From Chloroflexota bacterium (GTDB lineage Bacteria; Chloroflexota; Dehalococcoidia; Lucifugimonadales; UBA826), in NCBI GenBank assembly GCA_002718095.1, contig PBDP01000005.1, forward strand, positions 209,108 to 233,761: 24,654 nucleotides of DNA, read 5' to 3'. Each line of letters starts with the position of its first letter. Position 1 is the stretch's first letter. Made by a program: the position numbers and the translations under genes. Below, piece by piece: positions 1 to 8,834 of this stretch. The notes beneath the pieces are model-generated. The model was not told the DNA's origin. It did no database searches and was given only the letters and a program-made list of their open reading frames with translations.

Positions 1-449
1 CCTTTTTTAATTGATATAGATGAAATTTCTTGTGAAATTTCTACATCAGATATAAAGTCTTCTAACTTGGATACGATATCAGGAGAAGCACTTCCCCCAT
101 ACCCAGGCTTGAATTTGAATCCATTCCAGTTTGGAGGGTTATGGCTTGCTGTGATTACGATTCCTGCCGCACATTCACGTTGTACAAGGTTATAACTTAC
201 AACAGGCGTAGGGGCTGGTCTATCACATAATATTACAGGAATATTATTTCCGGCTATCACTTCGGCGACAGATTGAGCAAATTCTTCAGAGTTTAACCTG
301 GTGTCATATCCTATTATTAACCCTGAATAATCATAGTTATTAGATTTTAAATAATTTGCAACACCTTGAGCACATATTCTTACATTCTCAAATGTATAAT
401 CTTCACCAATTATTGCTCGCCATCCATCAGTGCCGAATTTTATTGCCAC
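1..449 (-). CDS. Phosphoglucomutase/phosphomannomutase family protein (N-terminal part, cut by window edge)
   Basis: An alpha-D-phosphohexomutase, which interconverts hexose 6-phosphate and hexose 1-phosphate in the cytoplasm. About 149 N-terminal residues are visible; the rest lies beyond base 1. The N-terminus carries FGTDGWR (residues 5-11), and TASHNPP at about 100-106 places the phosphoserine at Ser102, the usual position for the family. The start is GTG at 449: an in-frame TAA lies directly upstream and AAGGA sits about 7 bases before the GTG. It follows metK by 23 bases on the same strand, so it is probably the last visible gene of that operon. Whether glucose, mannose or glucosamine is the substrate cannot be told from this part. 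It could supply glucose 1-phosphate for the nucleotide-sugar route that also uses galE in this window. Confidence 0.9.
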   Translation of the reverse strand, partial: MAIKFGTDGWRAIIGEDYTFENVRICAQGVANYLKSNNYDYSGLIIGYDTRLNSEEFAQSVAEVIAGNNIPVILCDRPAPTPVVSYNLVQRECAAGIVITASHNPPNWNGFKFKPGYGGSASPDIVSKLEDFISDVEISQEISSISIKK

Positions 450-472
450 TTAATTTCCTTTAATTATGGATT

Positions 473-1681
473 TTATAAGTTTGCATCTTTTCTTATTGCT
501 TCAGATTTATTAAGTCTTTCCCATGGTAAATCTATGTCATTTCTACCAAAATGCCCGTATGCAGCAGTTTGCTGATATATAGGGTTTCTTAGTTCCAAGT
601 CCCTTATAATAGCTCCTGGTCTTAAGTCAAAATGAGTATTTATAAGCTCTTCAATTTTTTCATTTGGTATTTTGTTGGTACCAAAAGTCTCGACTGCTAT
701 TGAAGTAGGAGCAGCTATGCCTATTGCATAAGATACTAATACTTCTACTCTATCAGCCACTCCAGAAGCAACTAAATTTTTTGCTACCCAACGAGATGCA
801 TATGCTGCTGATCTGTCTACTTTTGTAGGATCTTTTCCTGATAAAGCACCTCCACCATGTCTTGACATACCTCCGTAAGTGTCAACAATTATTTTTCTTC
901 CTGTTAAACCTGTGTCACCAACTGGGCCGCCTATGACGAACCTTCCGGATGGGTTAACAATAAATTTAGTGTCTTTTAACAATTCCGCAGGTATGGTTGG
1001 TTTTGCAACTTTTTCAATTAAATCATTGAAAATCGTCTCATTGTCTATATCTGCAGAATGTTGGTTACTTAGTAAAACAGTATGAACCCTTACCGGAGAT
1101 CCTTTTGAATATTCAACGGTGACTTGTGACTTTCCATCAGGTCTTAAATAAGGCACTTCACCTGATTTACGTACTGACGCTAACTTTTGAGTCAATTTAT
1201 GAGCTAAATGAATGGGTAAAGGCATGTATTCAGGAGTCTCATTACATGCAAATCCCATCATCATACCTTGATCTCCGGCACCTAGATTCTCGATTTCGTG
1301 GTCTATGTGGTCATTTCGTGCTTCCAAAGATGTGCTGACACCTTTAGAAATATCCTGAGATTGCTCGTCTACTGCAACCATGACCCCGCAAGATTTGTAA
1401 TCAAATCCATATGCAGGATCAGTGTATCCGATAGATTTTATAGTTTCTCTTACAAGAGCAGGGATATCAACAGATCCACTCTTTATCGATATTTCTCCCA
1501 TTACCACTACTAGCCCAGTAGTGCATGATACTTCACATGCTACTCGAGCATTTGGGTCGAGGCGTAGCATTGCATCTAGAACTCCATCAGATATTTGATC
1601 ACTTATCTTGTCAGGATGACCTTCTGTCACTGATTCTGAAGTGAATAGATATGAAGATGATTCCATAAAAGTAGAACTCAT
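473..1681 (-). CDS. metK: S-adenosylmethionine synthetase
   Basis: MetK makes S-adenosylmethionine from methionine and ATP. The 402-residue protein has the family motifs in order: GHPDK (21-25, ATP-binding His22), the loop [16 protein letters not shown] near residue 135, and [16 protein letters not shown] near residue 275. Length is slightly above the usual 380-400, from a short N-terminal extension; Met6 is a possible alternative start. GGGAG-like Shine-Dalgarno bases lie about 9 bases before the ATG at 1681. It lies 38 bases downstream of ahcY on the same strand, which pairs synthesis of SAM with clearance of its product SAH. I see no SAM-type riboswitch in the short gap before it, so control is probably at the operon level. 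Confidence 0.98.
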   Translation of the reverse strand: MSSTFMESSSYLFTSESVTEGHPDKISDQISDGVLDAMLRLDPNARVACEVSCTTGLVVVMGEISIKSGSVDIPALVRETIKSIGYTDPAYGFDYKSCGVMVAVDEQSQDISKGVSTSLEARNDHIDHEIENLGAGDQGMMMGFACNETPEYMPLPIHLAHKLTQKLASVRKSGEVPYLRPDGKSQVTVEYSKGSPVRVHTVLLSNQHSADIDNETIFNDLIEKVAKPTIPAELLKDTKFIVNPSGRFVIGGPVGDTGLTGRKIIVDTYGGMSRHGGGALSGKDPTKVDRSAAYASRWVAKNLVASGVADRVEVLVSYAIGIAAPTSIAVETFGTNKIPNEKIEELINTHFDLRPGAIIRDLELRNPIYQQTAAYGHFGRNDIDLPWERLNKSEAIRKDANL

Positions 1682-1719
1682 TCTGTATTTCTCCCTAGTT
1701 ATTTAAATTTGATTCAAAG

Positions 1720-2991
1720 TTATGTGCCTACATCCCAACTTTGTAGGTATTTTTCTTGTTCTTCAGTTAACTCGTCAATTTGAATACCCATTGACAATAA
1801 TTTTAGTCTACCTATTTCAGCATCAATGTCTTGAGGGACAGTATATACTTGATTTTTAAGGTTTCTGTACTCAGATGCCATATATTCTGCTGAAAGTGCC
1901 TGATTAGCAAAACTCATATCCATAACAGCCGAAGGATGGCCTTCTGCTGCAGCTAAGTTAATGAGTCTTCCCTCACCGAGTATGTTTATTTTTCTACCAT
2001 CGTGCATTGTGTATTGTTCTACGTATTGACGGACCTCTGTTTTGCTGTCGGCATCTTCTTCTATTCCGTTGATATCAATTTCTACATTAAAGTGTCCGCT
2101 ATTTGCTAATAGAACACCATCTTTCATTAAGGCTACATGTTTTCTGTCTATAGCTTTCATACCTCCAGTTATAGAAATGAATACATCTCCGATTTCTGCA
2201 GCTTCCTCAGCCTTCATTACTCGATGACCATCCATAGCTGCTTCTAAACCTCGGATAGGATCGACTTCACATACGATAGTTTTCGCTCCCATACCACTGG
2301 CCCGCAACGCTACACCTTTTCCACACCATCCGTAACCTATAACTACAACCGTCTTTCCAGCCCAAAGCATATTAGTTGCCCGGGTGATACCGTCAAGAGT
2401 ACTTTGCCCTGTTCCATATCTATTGTCAAAGAAATGTTTTGTATCGGCGTCGTTCACAGCTACAACAGGATATTGTAATTTTCCATCTTTTGCTAAGCTT
2501 TTTAGCCTAATAACCCCAGTTGTTGTTTCTTCGGTGCCCCCAATAATATTTTCAGCTAAATCAGGCCTTTCACCATGTAACATTGCAACTAAGTCTGCCC
2601 CATCATCCATTGTCATATGAGGCTTAGGTTTTAAAACTGACATAATATGTTCATAATAAGTATCTCTATCTTCACCTTTGATTGCAAAAGTAGGTATCCC
2701 GTATTGAGTAACAAGAGCAGCGGCTACATCATCTTGGGTACTTAAGGGATTACTAGCGCATAAGTAAACGTCAGCACCACCTTCTTTTAGCGTTATCGCT
2801 AGGTTTGCTGTCTCGGTTGTGACATGTAAACATGCTGCGACTTTTAAGCCTCGTAGAGGTTTATCTTTAGAAAACCTTTCTTTTATTTGCCTTAAGACAG
2901 GCATCTCTCTTTCCGCCCAAGTTATCCTTTTAACTCCCTCAGCAGATAGCCTTGGGTCTTTTATATCTCCAGGATCTGTTTTTTTTGTCAA
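1720..2991 (-). CDS. ahcY: S-adenosylhomocysteine hydrolase (adenosylhomocysteinase)
   Basis: AhcY splits S-adenosylhomocysteine reversibly into homocysteine and adenosine using bound NAD+. The 423-residue length is typical of the form lacking the roughly 40-residue insertion. Visible motifs include the N-terminal [17 protein letters not shown], the substrate-domain segment [13 protein letters not shown], the NAD-binding GYGWCGKG near residues 218-225, [10 protein letters not shown], and the C-terminal segment ending in YLQSWDVGT, where the family usually has a conserved K-x-x-x-Y-x-Y end; here the end is shorter. The start is TTG at 2991 with AGGAG 6 bases upstream. It lies between a PfkB kinase (33-base gap) and metK. 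Because the equilibrium favours SAH, removal of adenosine by the upstream kinase would pull the reaction forward; that link is inference. Confidence 0.97.
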   Translation of the reverse strand: MTKKTDPGDIKDPRLSAEGVKRITWAEREMPVLRQIKERFSKDKPLRGLKVAACLHVTTETANLAITLKEGGADVYLCASNPLSTQDDVAAALVTQYGIPTFAIKGEDRDTYYEHIMSVLKPKPHMTMDDGADLVAMLHGERPDLAENIIGGTEETTTGVIRLKSLAKDGKLQYPVVAVNDADTKHFFDNRYGTGQSTLDGITRATNMLWAGKTVVVIGYGWCGKGVALRASGMGAKTIVCEVDPIRGLEAAMDGHRVMKAEEAAEIGDVFISITGGMKAIDRKHVALMKDGVLLANSGHFNVEIDINGIEEDADSKTEVRQYVEQYTMHDGRKINILGEGRLINLAAAEGHPSAVMDMSFANQALSAEYMASEYRNLKNQVYTVPQDIDAEIGRLKLLSMGIQIDELTEEQEKYLQSWDVGT

Positions 2992-3024
2992 TGGTATCTC
3001 CTATTTAGTATATTCTTTAAAAAT

Positions 3025-3948
3025 TTATGTTATACCTGTGGTTTTAAAAGATGTTATATCAATAAATCTTGAAAATCGATCTTCTATCTCGTTTTTTGTC
3101 AGTTTATTAAATCTTTCTATGCTGAAACCTTCAATTGCTAAAGACCCCATAACGGAGCCGGCAATTATGGCTCTCCTTAAATTTTCATTTGAAGTGTCGT
3201 TTGTTTTGGCAATGTATCCCATGAATCCACCGGCAAAACTGTCACCTGCTCCAGTTGGGTCAATCACATTTGCTATTGGAAGAGCTGGCGCGGTAAAAAC
3301 ATCTCCTTTATTGAACATGATAACCCCATGTTCGCCTTTCTTTATGACAATTGTGCTAGGTCCAATTTCTTCAATTCTTCTTGCTGCTGCTATTAAATTA
3401 GTTTCTCCTGTAAATGAGGATATTTCCTTATTATCCATAAATAATATATCAACTTTTTCAATTATGCTTGTAAGATCTTTTTTATGATCATCTATCCAGA
3501 AATTCATAGTATCTAAAGCCACAATTTTAGGTCTTTTTGACATCTGAGTTAAAGTTTTCATTTGTAAATCAGGTGCAATGTTTGCTAAAAACAAATAATC
3601 ACTTTGTTTATTACTATTACTTAAAATAGGGTTGAAGTTTTCAAACACATTAAGCTGAGTATCTAAAGTTTCTCTTATATTCACGTCTGAAGTATCATAA
3701 ACTCCTTTCCATCTAAATGTATTTCCAGATTCTGTAGATAAATTTGATATATCAATTTTATAATCAAGGAGTTTCTTTTTATCAGATTCTAAGAAGTCAT
3801 CTCCTATCACTGCAACCACATTAACTTTGGTGAAAAAACTAGATGAAACTGAGAAATACGTTGCAGACCCACCTAGCGCATCGTCTCGTGTTCCTGCAGC
3901 AGTGGATACAGAATCATATGCAACAGACCCTACAACTAGTAATGTCAT
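3025..3948 (-). CDS. PfkB/ribokinase-family carbohydrate or nucleoside kinase, candidate adenosine kinase
   Basis: A ribokinase-fold kinase of 307 residues. The N-terminus reads LLVVGSVAYDSV followed by GGSATYFS, a substrate-side glycine motif, and the C-terminal catalytic signature DPTGAGDSFAGGF gives the base Asp236 and the anion hole. The frame is open further upstream (to 3993), but the ATG at 3948 overlaps the rhodanese stop as TAATG, which points to translational coupling, and its N-terminus matches the family. Its position directly before ahcY suggests adenosine from SAH cleavage as substrate, giving AMP. PfkB members also phosphorylate ribose, fructose, inosine and others, so substrate identity is inference. 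Confidence 0.88.
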   Translation of the reverse strand: MTLLVVGSVAYDSVSTAAGTRDDALGGSATYFSVSSSFFTKVNVVAVIGDDFLESDKKKLLDYKIDISNLSTESGNTFRWKGVYDTSDVNIRETLDTQLNVFENFNPILSNSNKQSDYLFLANIAPDLQMKTLTQMSKRPKIVALDTMNFWIDDHKKDLTSIIEKVDILFMDNKEISSFTGETNLIAAARRIEEIGPSTIVIKKGEHGVIMFNKGDVFTAPALPIANVIDPTGAGDSFAGGFMGYIAKTNDTSNENLRRAIIAGSVMGSLAIEGFSIERFNKLTKNEIEDRFSRFIDITSFKTTGIT

Positions 3949-4301
3949 TATGTATCCATTCCTGTGCTTGTTGGATATCCTTTGGCGATCCAAGAAGGGG
4001 TTCCTTCTTCTATGTTGTATATCCTTTCTTGATTTATTCCCATTGATGCTGACATTTCACAAGCTAAAGCGCTGCGTACTCCTGCTGCGCATATGAAAAG
4101 TAAATTCTTAGCATCAGGTAATTCATCAATTCTGCTGATTAATTGGTCTACCGTGATAAAAAGCGCACCCTTTACATGGCCTTCTATGTATTCGTCAGGC
4201 CTGCGAACATCAACAAAAACGTAGTTTTCATTATCATGTAATTCAGAAGCTTCATCTACGGTTATTCTAGTATAAGGTTCTCCTTCTATGTTGTACGGCA
4301 T
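3948..4301 (-). CDS. Single-domain rhodanese-like sulfurtransferase
   Basis: A 117-residue, single rhodanese domain. It shows the usual VDVRRPDEYIEGHVKGA stretch (about 30-46) and an active-site loop CAAGVRS with the sulfur-accepting Cys71. Such small rhodaneses move persulfide sulfur to acceptors such as cyanide, thioredoxin or sulfur-carrier enzymes. There is no signal peptide, so it acts in the cytoplasm. AGGAG lies 5 bases before the ATG. Its stop overlaps the PfkB start by one base (TAATG), so the two are almost surely made from one message. A role in sulfur handling alongside the methionine-SAM-homocysteine enzymes is plausible but unproven. Confidence 0.93.
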   Translation of the reverse strand: MPYNIEGEPYTRITVDEASELHDNENYVFVDVRRPDEYIEGHVKGALFITVDQLISRIDELPDAKNLLFICAAGVRSALACEMSASMGINQERIYNIEEGTPSWIAKGYPTSTGMDT

Positions 4302-4349
4302 CTATACTCCTAAATAATGTCTAAGGTACTATTGAACCATAATTAATCA

Positions 4350-5516
4350 TTATAATAAACGATTTATTCTATCTATTGGCGTGCCAATTAGAGGGTTCAA
4401 ATATTCGATAAATTTGGTACTTGGAAGAAAATCGTCAGAAGGATAAAAATCTCTAGGAAGTTTACGGACCTTTCCTGCTACTGTATCCAAACTAGTTGTA
4501 CTTGTAGTTACACTGTATGGATCGTTTGATTCACGAATAAGAGTTATCATTATGTTACTGTTACCCTTTAGAGATTCCGTGACTGCAGATTTTCCGACTA
4601 ATTCAGCTTCATCTCCATCAATTGTAGAAACAGAATCTATTAAAGATCTTTGAATAGTTCCTGGACTTTCGTGTCTGCATCTTAGATTTAATCTTTTGCT
4701 AACCTGTTTTGAAAGATATTTTGAAGGGCTATTGTAGTATTCGTGTCCAAAATCATCTGTAAACCAAGGTTTTGCCGTATCCCCTATGGGCATATTATTT
4801 GTTTTTATATTTTCTGCAATTACTGCTACGGCATATCCAAATTTACGATATGATTCTTCAATTTTAAATAAGAAAAAATCTTCATCAAATGATTGTTCAG
4901 GGATTCCAATAAAATGAGGGGGGTCAAAATCATCTTTCTTGTATAAAGTAGATGCTAACGCTAACCAACCTGTATCGCGGCCCATAACTTCTATAATAGT
5001 TATTGGTGATGAGTCTCCCATACTCCAAGCATCTTTCCCTGATCCTAGTGAAGCTTGGGCTATAAATCTTGCTGTAGAGCCATATCCAGGGCAGTGATCT
5101 GTTTCTTCGAGATCGTTATCTATTGTTTTTGGTATATGGATAATTTGTATATCTAAATGATCATTTAGTAATAATCCTGTTTCGGCGGAATCATTGCCTC
5201 CGATCATGTATATGGTTTTGATTTTATGACGATTTAAATTATCAGAAATCTGTTGTATCTCTGATAATTTAATCTTATGCCTAGAGGATCCTAGAGCTGC
5301 TCCGGGGGATATCTTTAAAGAGTGCAATTGATCTTCAGATATGTCGGTGATATCAGGTGTTTTCCCTTTAATCAATCCTTCAATGCCATGATCTGAAGCA
5401 TATATGCGACTATTAGACAATTCCTTTTTGGTTTCTTTTATTATTCCTAATAGACTCCTGTTTATTACAGAAGTTACTCCACCAGATTGAAGAATTAATA
5501 CATTTTTTTGACTCAT
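4350..5516 (-). CDS. 6-phosphofructokinase, probably pyrophosphate-dependent
   Basis: A PfkA-superfamily phosphofructokinase of 388 residues that phosphorylates fructose 6-phosphate. Motifs: the N-terminal LQSGGVTSVIN loop (9-19), LGSSR (75-79), GGNDS (106-110), PKTIDND (129-135; Asp133 is the likely catalytic base) and EVMGRDTGWLA near 177. Two features point to pyrophosphate rather than ATP as donor: an Asp (109) where ATP enzymes have Gly in GGDGS, and Lys130 where ATP enzymes have Gly in PGTIDND. Asn108 in place of the usual first Asp of that motif is a further variation. The PPi form is usually reversible, serving glycolysis and gluconeogenesis. The start at 5516 has only a weak ribosome site. 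It sits 24 bases after the HAD gene and 48 before the rhodanese gene. Confidence 0.9.
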   Translation of the reverse strand: MSQKNVLILQSGGVTSVINRSLLGIIKETKKELSNSRIYASDHGIEGLIKGKTPDITDISEDQLHSLKISPGAALGSSRHKIKLSEIQQISDNLNRHKIKTIYMIGGNDSAETGLLLNDHLDIQIIHIPKTIDNDLEETDHCPGYGSTARFIAQASLGSGKDAWSMGDSSPITIIEVMGRDTGWLALASTLYKKDDFDPPHFIGIPEQSFDEDFFLFKIEESYRKFGYAVAVIAENIKTNNMPIGDTAKPWFTDDFGHEYYNSPSKYLSKQVSKRLNLRCRHESPGTIQRSLIDSVSTIDGDEAELVGKSAVTESLKGNSNIMITLIRESNDPYSVTTSTTSLDTVAGKVRKLPRDFYPSDDFLPSTKFIEYLNPLIGTPIDRINRLL

Positions 5517-5540
5517 ATACTTAACTCTTATTAATATCCA

Positions 5541-6257
5541 TTAGATTGTTAATTTGTTATGAAGATCTAAAAAATCAATTGCAATTAGATCTATATAATC
5601 TTCAGGTGCTGTGTCAATTTGTGTGTCGGGCCCATTCTCTAATGGCCTAGGTATATAAGCGGTTTTCATACCTAAAGATTTGGCGTTAAATAGATCTTTT
5701 TTATGAGCTGCCACCATCATAACTTGGTTCATGGGTATATCAAGAAGTCTTGATGCGGACAAATAAGTTTCAGGATCTGGTTTATACTTATGCACTAACT
5801 CTGCTGACAGGACCATATCCCATGGTAAATTGGCGTATTTTGCCATATTTAGAAGTAAGGAAACATTTCCATTGGATAAGGTTGTAATGATAAATTGCCC
5901 CTTTAATTTTTTTAATCCTGCTACTGAATCTTGCCATGGATCTAATCTATGCCAAGCTTTATTTAAATGTTCCTTATCCTCATCACTAATGAATGATATC
6001 TCATGTTTAATCAGTAATTCATCCAATACCATTCGATGCAGGTGATCTAAATTTGTCCATTCAATTTCCCCATTTTTTACGCGATTCATAGATGGCACAT
6101 ATCCGGATCTCCAATCATCTGCAAATTTGGCCCAATCTAAAGTAAAATCATTTTTAGTACCTATCATAGATATTTCTCTAGCAACACTAGATCTCCAATC
6201 AACTACAGTTCCAAAAACATCGAATGTTAACGCTTTTATATTTTTAAATTTGGACAT
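5541..6257 (-). CDS. HAD-superfamily hydrolase, 'haloacid dehalogenase type II'-like
   Basis: A 238-residue HAD hydrolase close in layout to type II L-2-haloacid dehalogenases. Motif I is FDVFGTVVDWR with nucleophile Asp13, motif II is TLSNGN around residue 130, and KYKPDPETY carries the motif III lysine. The family's SSNxxD segment reads AAHKKD here, so the Ser and Asn that help bind the carboxylate in characterised dehalogenases are changed. The true reaction may therefore be dehalogenation, phosphate ester hydrolysis or something else. It starts 7 bases after the acyl-CoA synthetase stop and is surely co-transcribed with it. No signal peptide, so cytoplasmic. Confidence 0.88.
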   Translation of the reverse strand: MSKFKNIKALTFDVFGTVVDWRSSVAREISMIGTKNDFTLDWAKFADDWRSGYVPSMNRVKNGEIEWTNLDHLHRMVLDELLIKHEISFISDEDKEHLNKAWHRLDPWQDSVAGLKKLKGQFIITTLSNGNVSLLLNMAKYANLPWDMVLSAELVHKYKPDPETYLSASRLLDIPMNQVMMVAAHKKDLFNAKSLGMKTAYIPRPLENGPDTQIDTAPEDYIDLIAIDFLDLHNKLTI

Positions 6258-6264
6258 ACTTATC

Positions 6265-7761
6265 TCAACTATTATTAAATTGTTTAGCTATATTTCTACG
6301 CTGTATTTTCCCAGTAGCTGTTCTTGGTAGCTGATCTACAATATAGATTTTGCTTGGTATCTTAAAATCAGCAATGTGGTCGCTACAAAAACTTTGTATT
6401 TCTGATGCGGATATTGATTCTGAAGTTACAATTGCTGCGTGAACGACCTCGCCATATTTAATATCAGAAGCTCCAAAGCAAACCGCTTCTACTATATTTG
6501 GATGTTTAATTAATGTTGCATCTACTTCGAGTGGAGATATTTTTTCACCACCTCTATTTATAAGTTCTTTAAGCCTGCCTGTTAAAGTTAATATTCCTGA
6601 GTTAGAGATTTCTCCTTGATCACCTGTTCTGAACCACCCATTTGTGAATGCTTCAGCGTTTGCTGATGGATTATTGTGGTACCCCAATGTTACGTTTTCT
6701 CCTTTTATAACAACCTCTCCTGGATTATTAGGATTCAGTAGAGTTCCAAACTCATTCATAATTGATATCTCAACTCCTGTGCCTTGCCCTACAGTTCCGG
6801 GAGATCTGTCAAATGGTGGCAGTAAATTAGATGACATTTGGTGTGACGCTTCGGTCATTCCGTATGCTTCTAGTACAGGGGCTCCGAATCGAGTCTCTAA
6901 ATCTTCAAATACAGATGGAGCTAAAGCTGCGGAGCAAGATCTTATAAATCTGAAAGATTTTTTAGGAGCATTATCTTTTTCTGCCCGCATCAATAATATT
7001 TGATGAATAGTTGGAACTGCTGAATACCAAGTTGCTTTATGGTCATTTTGATGTTTCCAGAATGTGCTAGCACTAAATTTAGGGGGTATAACTAATGTAC
7101 CTCCTGAAAATAATGTAGATAAAGATACCCCTATTAATCCATGGACATGGAATAAAGGCATTACTAAAAGGGCAACGTCTTCGTTCATTAAATGATAGCT
7201 AGAAGAAATATTGGATAAGGAGGCCATTAAGTTGCTATGGGTTAAGGGAACTCCTTTAGGTTGGCTCGTTGTTCCTGACGTGTGAAGGAATAGTGCTATA
7301 TCCGTAGGTTTAGGGTAATTAATATCTGCTTTGTTAGTTAATTCTGAATTGTTTTTATATAGTGATAATTGGCCTGAGTCATTCATGGATACTTCAATTA
7401 TGCTTACCCCTAATTGATTTGCGGCGTTTATTGAATAATTTGTTTTTGAAGATAAGATCAAAAATTGTGAATCAGTATCATTCATATAAAATTTAAACTC
7501 GTCTATTGTATATTCTGGGTTTAGGGGAGCAACAGTGGCACCAGTTTTTGCAACAGCTAAGAACATATTAATGAATTCTAGCCCGTTTTCAAATACGATT
7601 GAAGCTGTTACTCCTTTACTTAACCCAATACTAGATAGGATTGAAGCAATTCTGTCTAGTTCATCGTTCAGTTCAGCATACGATAATTGTGGGCCATCAG
7701 GGATAATAATTGCTTTATCAGAAGATGTAGCATTTTCAAGTATGTTAGCTAAAGTTACCAA
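6265..7761 (-). CDS. Acyl-CoA synthetase (AMP-forming), oxalate-CoA ligase-like
   Basis: An ANL-superfamily enzyme of 498 residues that activates a carboxylic acid with ATP and joins it to CoA. Motifs: the P-loop HTSGTTSQPKG near 158-170, EAYGMTEASHQMSSNLLPP mid-protein, GWFRTGDQG, the hinge GRLKELINRGGEKISPLEVD, and the C-terminal catalytic lysine in TATGKIQRR near 487. The MTEASHQMSSN and ELINRGGEKISP segments resemble the plant/fungal AAE3/Pcs60 oxalyl-CoA synthetase group, recognised from memory. Short or medium acyl substrates remain possible. The start is TTG at 7761 with GGAG five bases upstream; that ribosome site directly follows the galE stop. Confidence 0.92.
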   Translation of the reverse strand: MVTLANILENATSSDKAIIIPDGPQLSYAELNDELDRIASILSSIGLSKGVTASIVFENGLEFINMFLAVAKTGATVAPLNPEYTIDEFKFYMNDTDSQFLILSSKTNYSINAANQLGVSIIEVSMNDSGQLSLYKNNSELTNKADINYPKPTDIALFLHTSGTTSQPKGVPLTHSNLMASLSNISSSYHLMNEDVALLVMPLFHVHGLIGVSLSTLFSGGTLVIPPKFSASTFWKHQNDHKATWYSAVPTIHQILLMRAEKDNAPKKSFRFIRSCSAALAPSVFEDLETRFGAPVLEAYGMTEASHQMSSNLLPPFDRSPGTVGQGTGVEISIMNEFGTLLNPNNPGEVVIKGENVTLGYHNNPSANAEAFTNGWFRTGDQGEISNSGILTLTGRLKELINRGGEKISPLEVDATLIKHPNIVEAVCFGASDIKYGEVVHAAIVTSESISASEIQSFCSDHIADFKIPSKIYIVDQLPRTATGKIQRRNIAKQFNNS

Positions 7762-7770
7762 TTTTTCTCC

Positions 7771-8766
7771 TTAAGAAGACTGCACGTTGTTTTTATTGAA
7801 CCATTTTAAAGCATCTGCTAAACCTTGTTCTATGGACATTCGTGGTGTCCACTTCAAAAGGTTCAACGCTTTATCTCTATTTGTATATCCGCCGGCGACA
7901 TCACCCTGTCGGGGAGGAGAGGATACTTTTATAATTTTGGTTCCGTTTATTTCTTCAAAAGCGGTTACTAATTCTAATACTGTAGTCCCTTCTCCTGTGC
8001 CTAAGTTTATAACATTGTAAGGAGTGTCTTGCGTGACGATATTATCAAAATATTCGATTGCTGATACGTGAGCTTGTGCCAAATCCCATACATGAACATA
8101 GTCTCTAATCCCCGTCCCGTCACGAGTGTTCCAATTTGTTCCTGTTATTGTAAAGATATTACTTTCAGAATTTATGGATTCGATTAATTTGCCTACTACA
8201 TGTGAAGGGTTTTGAGTATGAGGTCCAGTTCTCATTTTAGGGTCTGCTCCAATAGGATTAAAATATCTAAGTGATATAGCCTTGAAATTGTAGGAATTTG
8301 AAAAATCTTTTAACACCATTTCTATAGACATTTTTGTTCTTGCGTAAGGACTTTGCGGCAAAAGTTCTGATTTTTCAGTGACCATTGTTCCATCGGAAGA
8401 TTTGTATAATGAGGCAGTCGAGCTAAATATTAGTCTTGTTTGCCCTAAAGTTAATAAGTTATTAAATAATTGAATCGATTTTATTAGGTTCTCGTTATAA
8501 TATTTGTATGGATCTTTACTAGATTCTGGAACTATAATTAATCCAGCACAGTGGATAGTTGTGTGTATTTCAGGATGATCTCTGAATATTTCAGTAAGTA
8601 TTTCTTTCTCAGAAATATCCCCTTTATAGAATATCCTGTTAGAAATATAATTTTTTTTCCCAGTAATTAAAGAGTCAATTATTATAGGTGTGTGGCCTTT
8701 GTCTTCTAAGGCAGAACAAACTGTACTACCAATATAACCGGCTCCACCAGTAACTAATATTTTCAA
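7771..8766 (-). CDS. galE: UDP-glucose 4-epimerase family protein
   Basis: An extended SDR of 331 residues that interconverts UDP-glucose and UDP-galactose through a 4-keto intermediate with tightly bound NAD. It shows the cofactor motif TGGAGYIGS (6-14), a serine in FSSTASLY (about 114-121), the catalytic pair Tyr141/Lys145 in SPYARTK, and RYFNPIGADP, all typical of GalE. Length fits the family (330-340). The start is TTG at 8766 with GAGGA 7 bases upstream. A strong hairpin lies just before that ribosome site (8779-8834). It follows the FAD oxidase gene by 68 bases. UDP-xylose/arabinose epimerase activity is an alternative within the family. Confidence 0.92.
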   Translation of the reverse strand: MKILVTGGAGYIGSTVCSALEDKGHTPIIIDSLITGKKNYISNRIFYKGDISEKEILTEIFRDHPEIHTTIHCAGLIIVPESSKDPYKYYNENLIKSIQLFNNLLTLGQTRLIFSSTASLYKSSDGTMVTEKSELLPQSPYARTKMSIEMVLKDFSNSYNFKAISLRYFNPIGADPKMRTGPHTQNPSHVVGKLIESINSESNIFTITGTNWNTRDGTGIRDYVHVWDLAQAHVSAIEYFDNIVTQDTPYNVINLGTGEGTTVLELVTAFEEINGTKIIKVSSPPRQGDVAGGYTNRDKALNLLKWTPRMSIEQGLADALKWFNKNNVQSS

Positions 8767-8778
8767 TTTCTGTTCCTC

Positions 8779-8834
8779 TTTAATCTGAATAAGATATTTA
8801 TGTAATTTAACATAAATATCTTATTCAGATTAAA
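8779..8834 (-). other. Perfect 25-bp inverted repeat (intercistronic hairpin)
   Basis: Bases 8779-8803 are the exact reverse complement of 8810-8834, with a 6-base loop (8804-8809, AATTTA). The stem is mostly A-T. It fills the gap between the stop of the FAD oxidase gene (8837-8835) and the galE ribosome site (GAGGA, about 8774-8778). There is no T-run after the stem on the minus strand, so it is not a standard intrinsic terminator. It may separate expression of upstream and downstream genes by RNA processing, mRNA stabilisation or control of galE translation. Confidence 0.9.

Noticed and set aside
1682-1719. SAM-responsive riboswitch before metK or ahcY
   Set aside because: The gaps are 33-38 bases, far too short, and no paired structure is visible.
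2819-3487. A 222-codon plus-strand open frame opposite the ahcY start and PfkB end
   Set aside because: It lies antisense to two well-supported genes, has no family motif and no ribosome site; it is a shadow frame.
3949-3993. Longer N-terminus of the PfkB protein reaching 3993
   Set aside because: The extra 15 residues overlap the rhodanese reading frame and do not match the family start; the TAATG overlap supports ATG at 3948.
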